Source: Ktedonobacterales bacterium
GTDB taxonomy: Bacteria > Chloroflexota > Ktedonobacteria > Ktedonobacterales > Ktedonobacteraceae
Reading direction: 5' to 3'
Length of the DNA: 64,000 nucleotides
NCBI GenBank assembly: GCA_027451525.1
Contig: DAIDJF010000007.1
Location: 48,664 to 112,663 of the forward strand
Part shown: positions 62,853 through 64,000 of the stretch, one piece after another
How positions within the stretch are numbered: position 1 is the stretch's first letter
How the letters are laid out: each line of letters begins with the position of its first letter
Notes under the pieces: model-generated
The model's database searches: none
The model's input: the letters and a program-made list of their open reading frames with translations, nothing else
Told to the model about the DNA's origin: nothing
Position numbers and translations under genes: made by a program

Positions 62853-64000
62853 GAGCAACACTGCGTCAGCCGCACTCGCCGCCGCCGTCAAGCCTTGCGC
62901 CCCTAAGGCCATGCCTACAGTCGCCGTTGCCAGAGCGGGCGCATCGTTGACGCCATCACCTACCATCAAAACACGATTATGCTGTTGTTCAAGCTCACGC
63001 ACCGAGCGCACCTTGTCTTCTGGCAAGCAACGGGCAATCACGCGGTCTACCTGCGCGATTTGCCCAATCTTCTGCGCCACGACCTCGCCATCGCCAGTCA
63101 GCAACACCGTTTGCTTAATGCCTTCACGCTTCAACGCGGGCGAGAGTTGCGCTAACTCTACCCGTGGCACATCCTCTAACACTAAAAGGCCTCTGACCTC
63201 ATGGTTCAAAGCAATGAAACTACAGATTTGCCCCTGTTCCGTACGCCGCTCGCGCTCTTCTAATAAATCCGCAGAGATCTCAACGCTCAGGTGGCGCATA
63301 AATGTGCGATTGCCCACAGCAACATGTGTTTCTCTCACCTGCGCACTATCGTTTACCTGTACCATACCATGTATACCCTTACCAAACACCTCCTCGAAAT
63401 CATGGGCAGGACTGAGCAATAACGCGCGCTCCTGTGCGGCTTCAACCACAGCACGTGCCAATATATGCGTTGAAAGCTGCTCAAGCGAGGCGATAGCCTG
63501 CAACAGCGTATTCTCAGTCTGCTGTCGTTCCTCTATAGAGGTGGGTGCATCGCGCAACAGAATTGCGGTGAGTTTAGGAATCCCCAACGTGAGTGTACCA
63601 GTCTTATCAAAAACGGCGACGTTCACCTCGCCTAGTTGCTCCATTGTTGCTCCACTTTTCGCAATGATGCCATGCCGCGCCGCCACATCAATCCCAGACA
63701 TAATCGCAATCGGCGTCGCCAAAATTAATGGGCAAGGCGTGGCAACCACGAGGACAGCCAGCGCATAGGTACTATCTTTTGATAGAAACCAGGCCAGAGC
63801 TGCCAACAGTACGGTAGCCGCCGTAAAAAACAGGCTATAGCGATCAGCCAGACGATGAATAGGAGCCTTCTGCTCTTGAGCTTCTTGCACCAAACGCACA
63901 ATCTGCGCATACTTGCTTTCAATACTGCGCTTGCTAGCACGCACTTCAAGCACACCATCCAGGTTTACGCTACCAGAGAGAATTACAGAACCAAGGACTT
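62631..64000 (-). CDS. Metal-transporting P1B-type ATPase, C-terminal part (5' end outside window)
   Basis: The frame is open to the right edge (about 456 codons). It contains the end of the actuator domain (ILSGSVNLDGVLEV), membrane helix 6 with the ion-site motif VVATPCPLILATP, the phosphorylation motif VAVFDKTGTLTLG, the nucleotide-binding domain, VMVGDGVNDAPALA and two final helices. TPCP in place of CPC suggests the less studied P1B-5 type group, for which nickel or iron have been suggested, rather than the usual Cu, Zn or Cd pumps. A histidine in place of the usual HP motif could not be placed. It ends 222 bases inside the convergent membrane-protein gene. A start at 63953 is not real. 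Confidence 0.88.
   Translation of the reverse strand, partial: VLGSVILSGSVNLDGVLEVRASKRSIESKYAQIVRLVQEAQEQKAPIHRLADRYSLFFTAATVLLAALAWFLSKDSTYALAVLVVATPCPLILATPIAIMSGIDVAARHGIIAKSGATMEQLGEVNVAVFDKTGTLTLGIPKLTAILLRDAPTSIEERQQTENTLLQAIASLEQLSTHILARAVVEAAQERALLLSPAHDFEEVFGKGIHGMVQVNDSAQVRETHVAVGNRTFMRHLSVEISADLLEERERRTEQGQICSFIALNHEVRGLLVLEDVPRVELAQLSPALKREGIKQTVLLTGDGEVVAQKIGQIAQVDRVIARCLPEDKVRSVRELEQQHNRVLMVGDGVNDAPALATATVGMALGAQGLTAAASAADAVLLSSDIMRVVTAVHLGRRVMYIARQGIMIGMGLSIIAMIVAAFGYITPPVGAILQEIIDVIVILNALRVGRIKML

Noticed and set aside
1..64000. CRISPR array, tRNA or rRNA genes
   Set aside because: No regularly spaced repeats, tRNA cloverleaf sequence or rRNA-like stretch was noticed; a tRNA could still be missed by eye.

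Overview
The window looks like a piece of a Ktedonobacteria-type (Chloroflexota) chromosome. This rests on recall of family resemblance, not on a search: the mix of a classical menaquinone operon, lipoprotein-type secreted enzymes, an LCP-family wall protein, PIG-V-like mannosyltransferase, DUF2231-Rieske protein, haloalkane dehalogenases and a baseplate-J-like relic, all at moderate GC with strong AGGAGG-type ribosome sites, fits that group. No rRNA, tRNA or CRISPR array was seen.

Layout. 1-13.5 kb: the end of a HAD phosphatase, an aquaporin-like channel, a GNAT enzyme, a very large hybrid histidine kinase with two kinase modules, a methyltransferase, a DUF2231-Rieske membrane protein, an ECF sigma factor, a second HAD enzyme, a YtxH-like protein, an aldo/keto reductase, a GH10 xylanase lipoprotein and an HLD-I-type haloalkane dehalogenase. 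13.8-23 kb: a mannosyltransferase, then a compact menF-menD-menH-menB-menC-menE operon making the naphthoquinone ring of menaquinone. 23-29.5 kb: an unknown protein, a zinc-independent MDR oxidoreductase, a nested inverted-repeat element, an unknown HExxE protein, and a leftward group of aminoglycoside-phosphotransferase-like kinase, HLD-II dehalogenase and acyl-CoA-dehydrogenase-like enzyme. 29.5-33.1 kb: a leftward ADP-heptose cluster (gmhA-gmhB-hldE) ending in a truncated GT9 glycosyltransferase that is joined to the tail of an Nramp transporter, apparently a deletion scar. 33.6-38.3 kb: a Y-family polymerase homologue lacking its catalytic acidic residues, two signalling/unknown genes (one a degenerate GGDEF plus MshEN protein) and a sugar-nucleotide epimerase.

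38.3-44.8 kb: a cobalamin locus (cobS, cobC leftward; cobO rightward) split by a decayed accessory island of about 4 kb. The island holds a baseplate-J-like pseudogene, a small excisionase-type HTH protein, a frameshifted AbiTii antiphage gene, a protein joining an N-terminal TIR NADase-type domain to a Card1-like CARF domain, an out-of-frame relic of what looks like the Card1-type nuclease tail, and the 3' end of a TnpB/IS200-IS605 element. The TIR-CARF protein, with no CRISPR locus in view, is the most interesting item in the window.

44.8-64 kb: a 2-hydroxyacid dehydrogenase, an AzlC/AzlD exporter pair, a beta-propeller lipoprotein and an LCP protein; then a membrane formate dehydrogenase operon whose catalytic subunit is read through an in-frame UGA as selenocysteine, with a SECIS hairpin very like that of E. 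coli fdhF; an acoA-acoB-acoC-acoX acetoin dehydrogenase operon; a double-GNAT protein, a RIO-type kinase, a small membrane protein and a metal P-type ATPase running off the right edge. Formate oxidation into menaquinone through the NrfD-like subunit gives a plausible link between the fdh and men loci.
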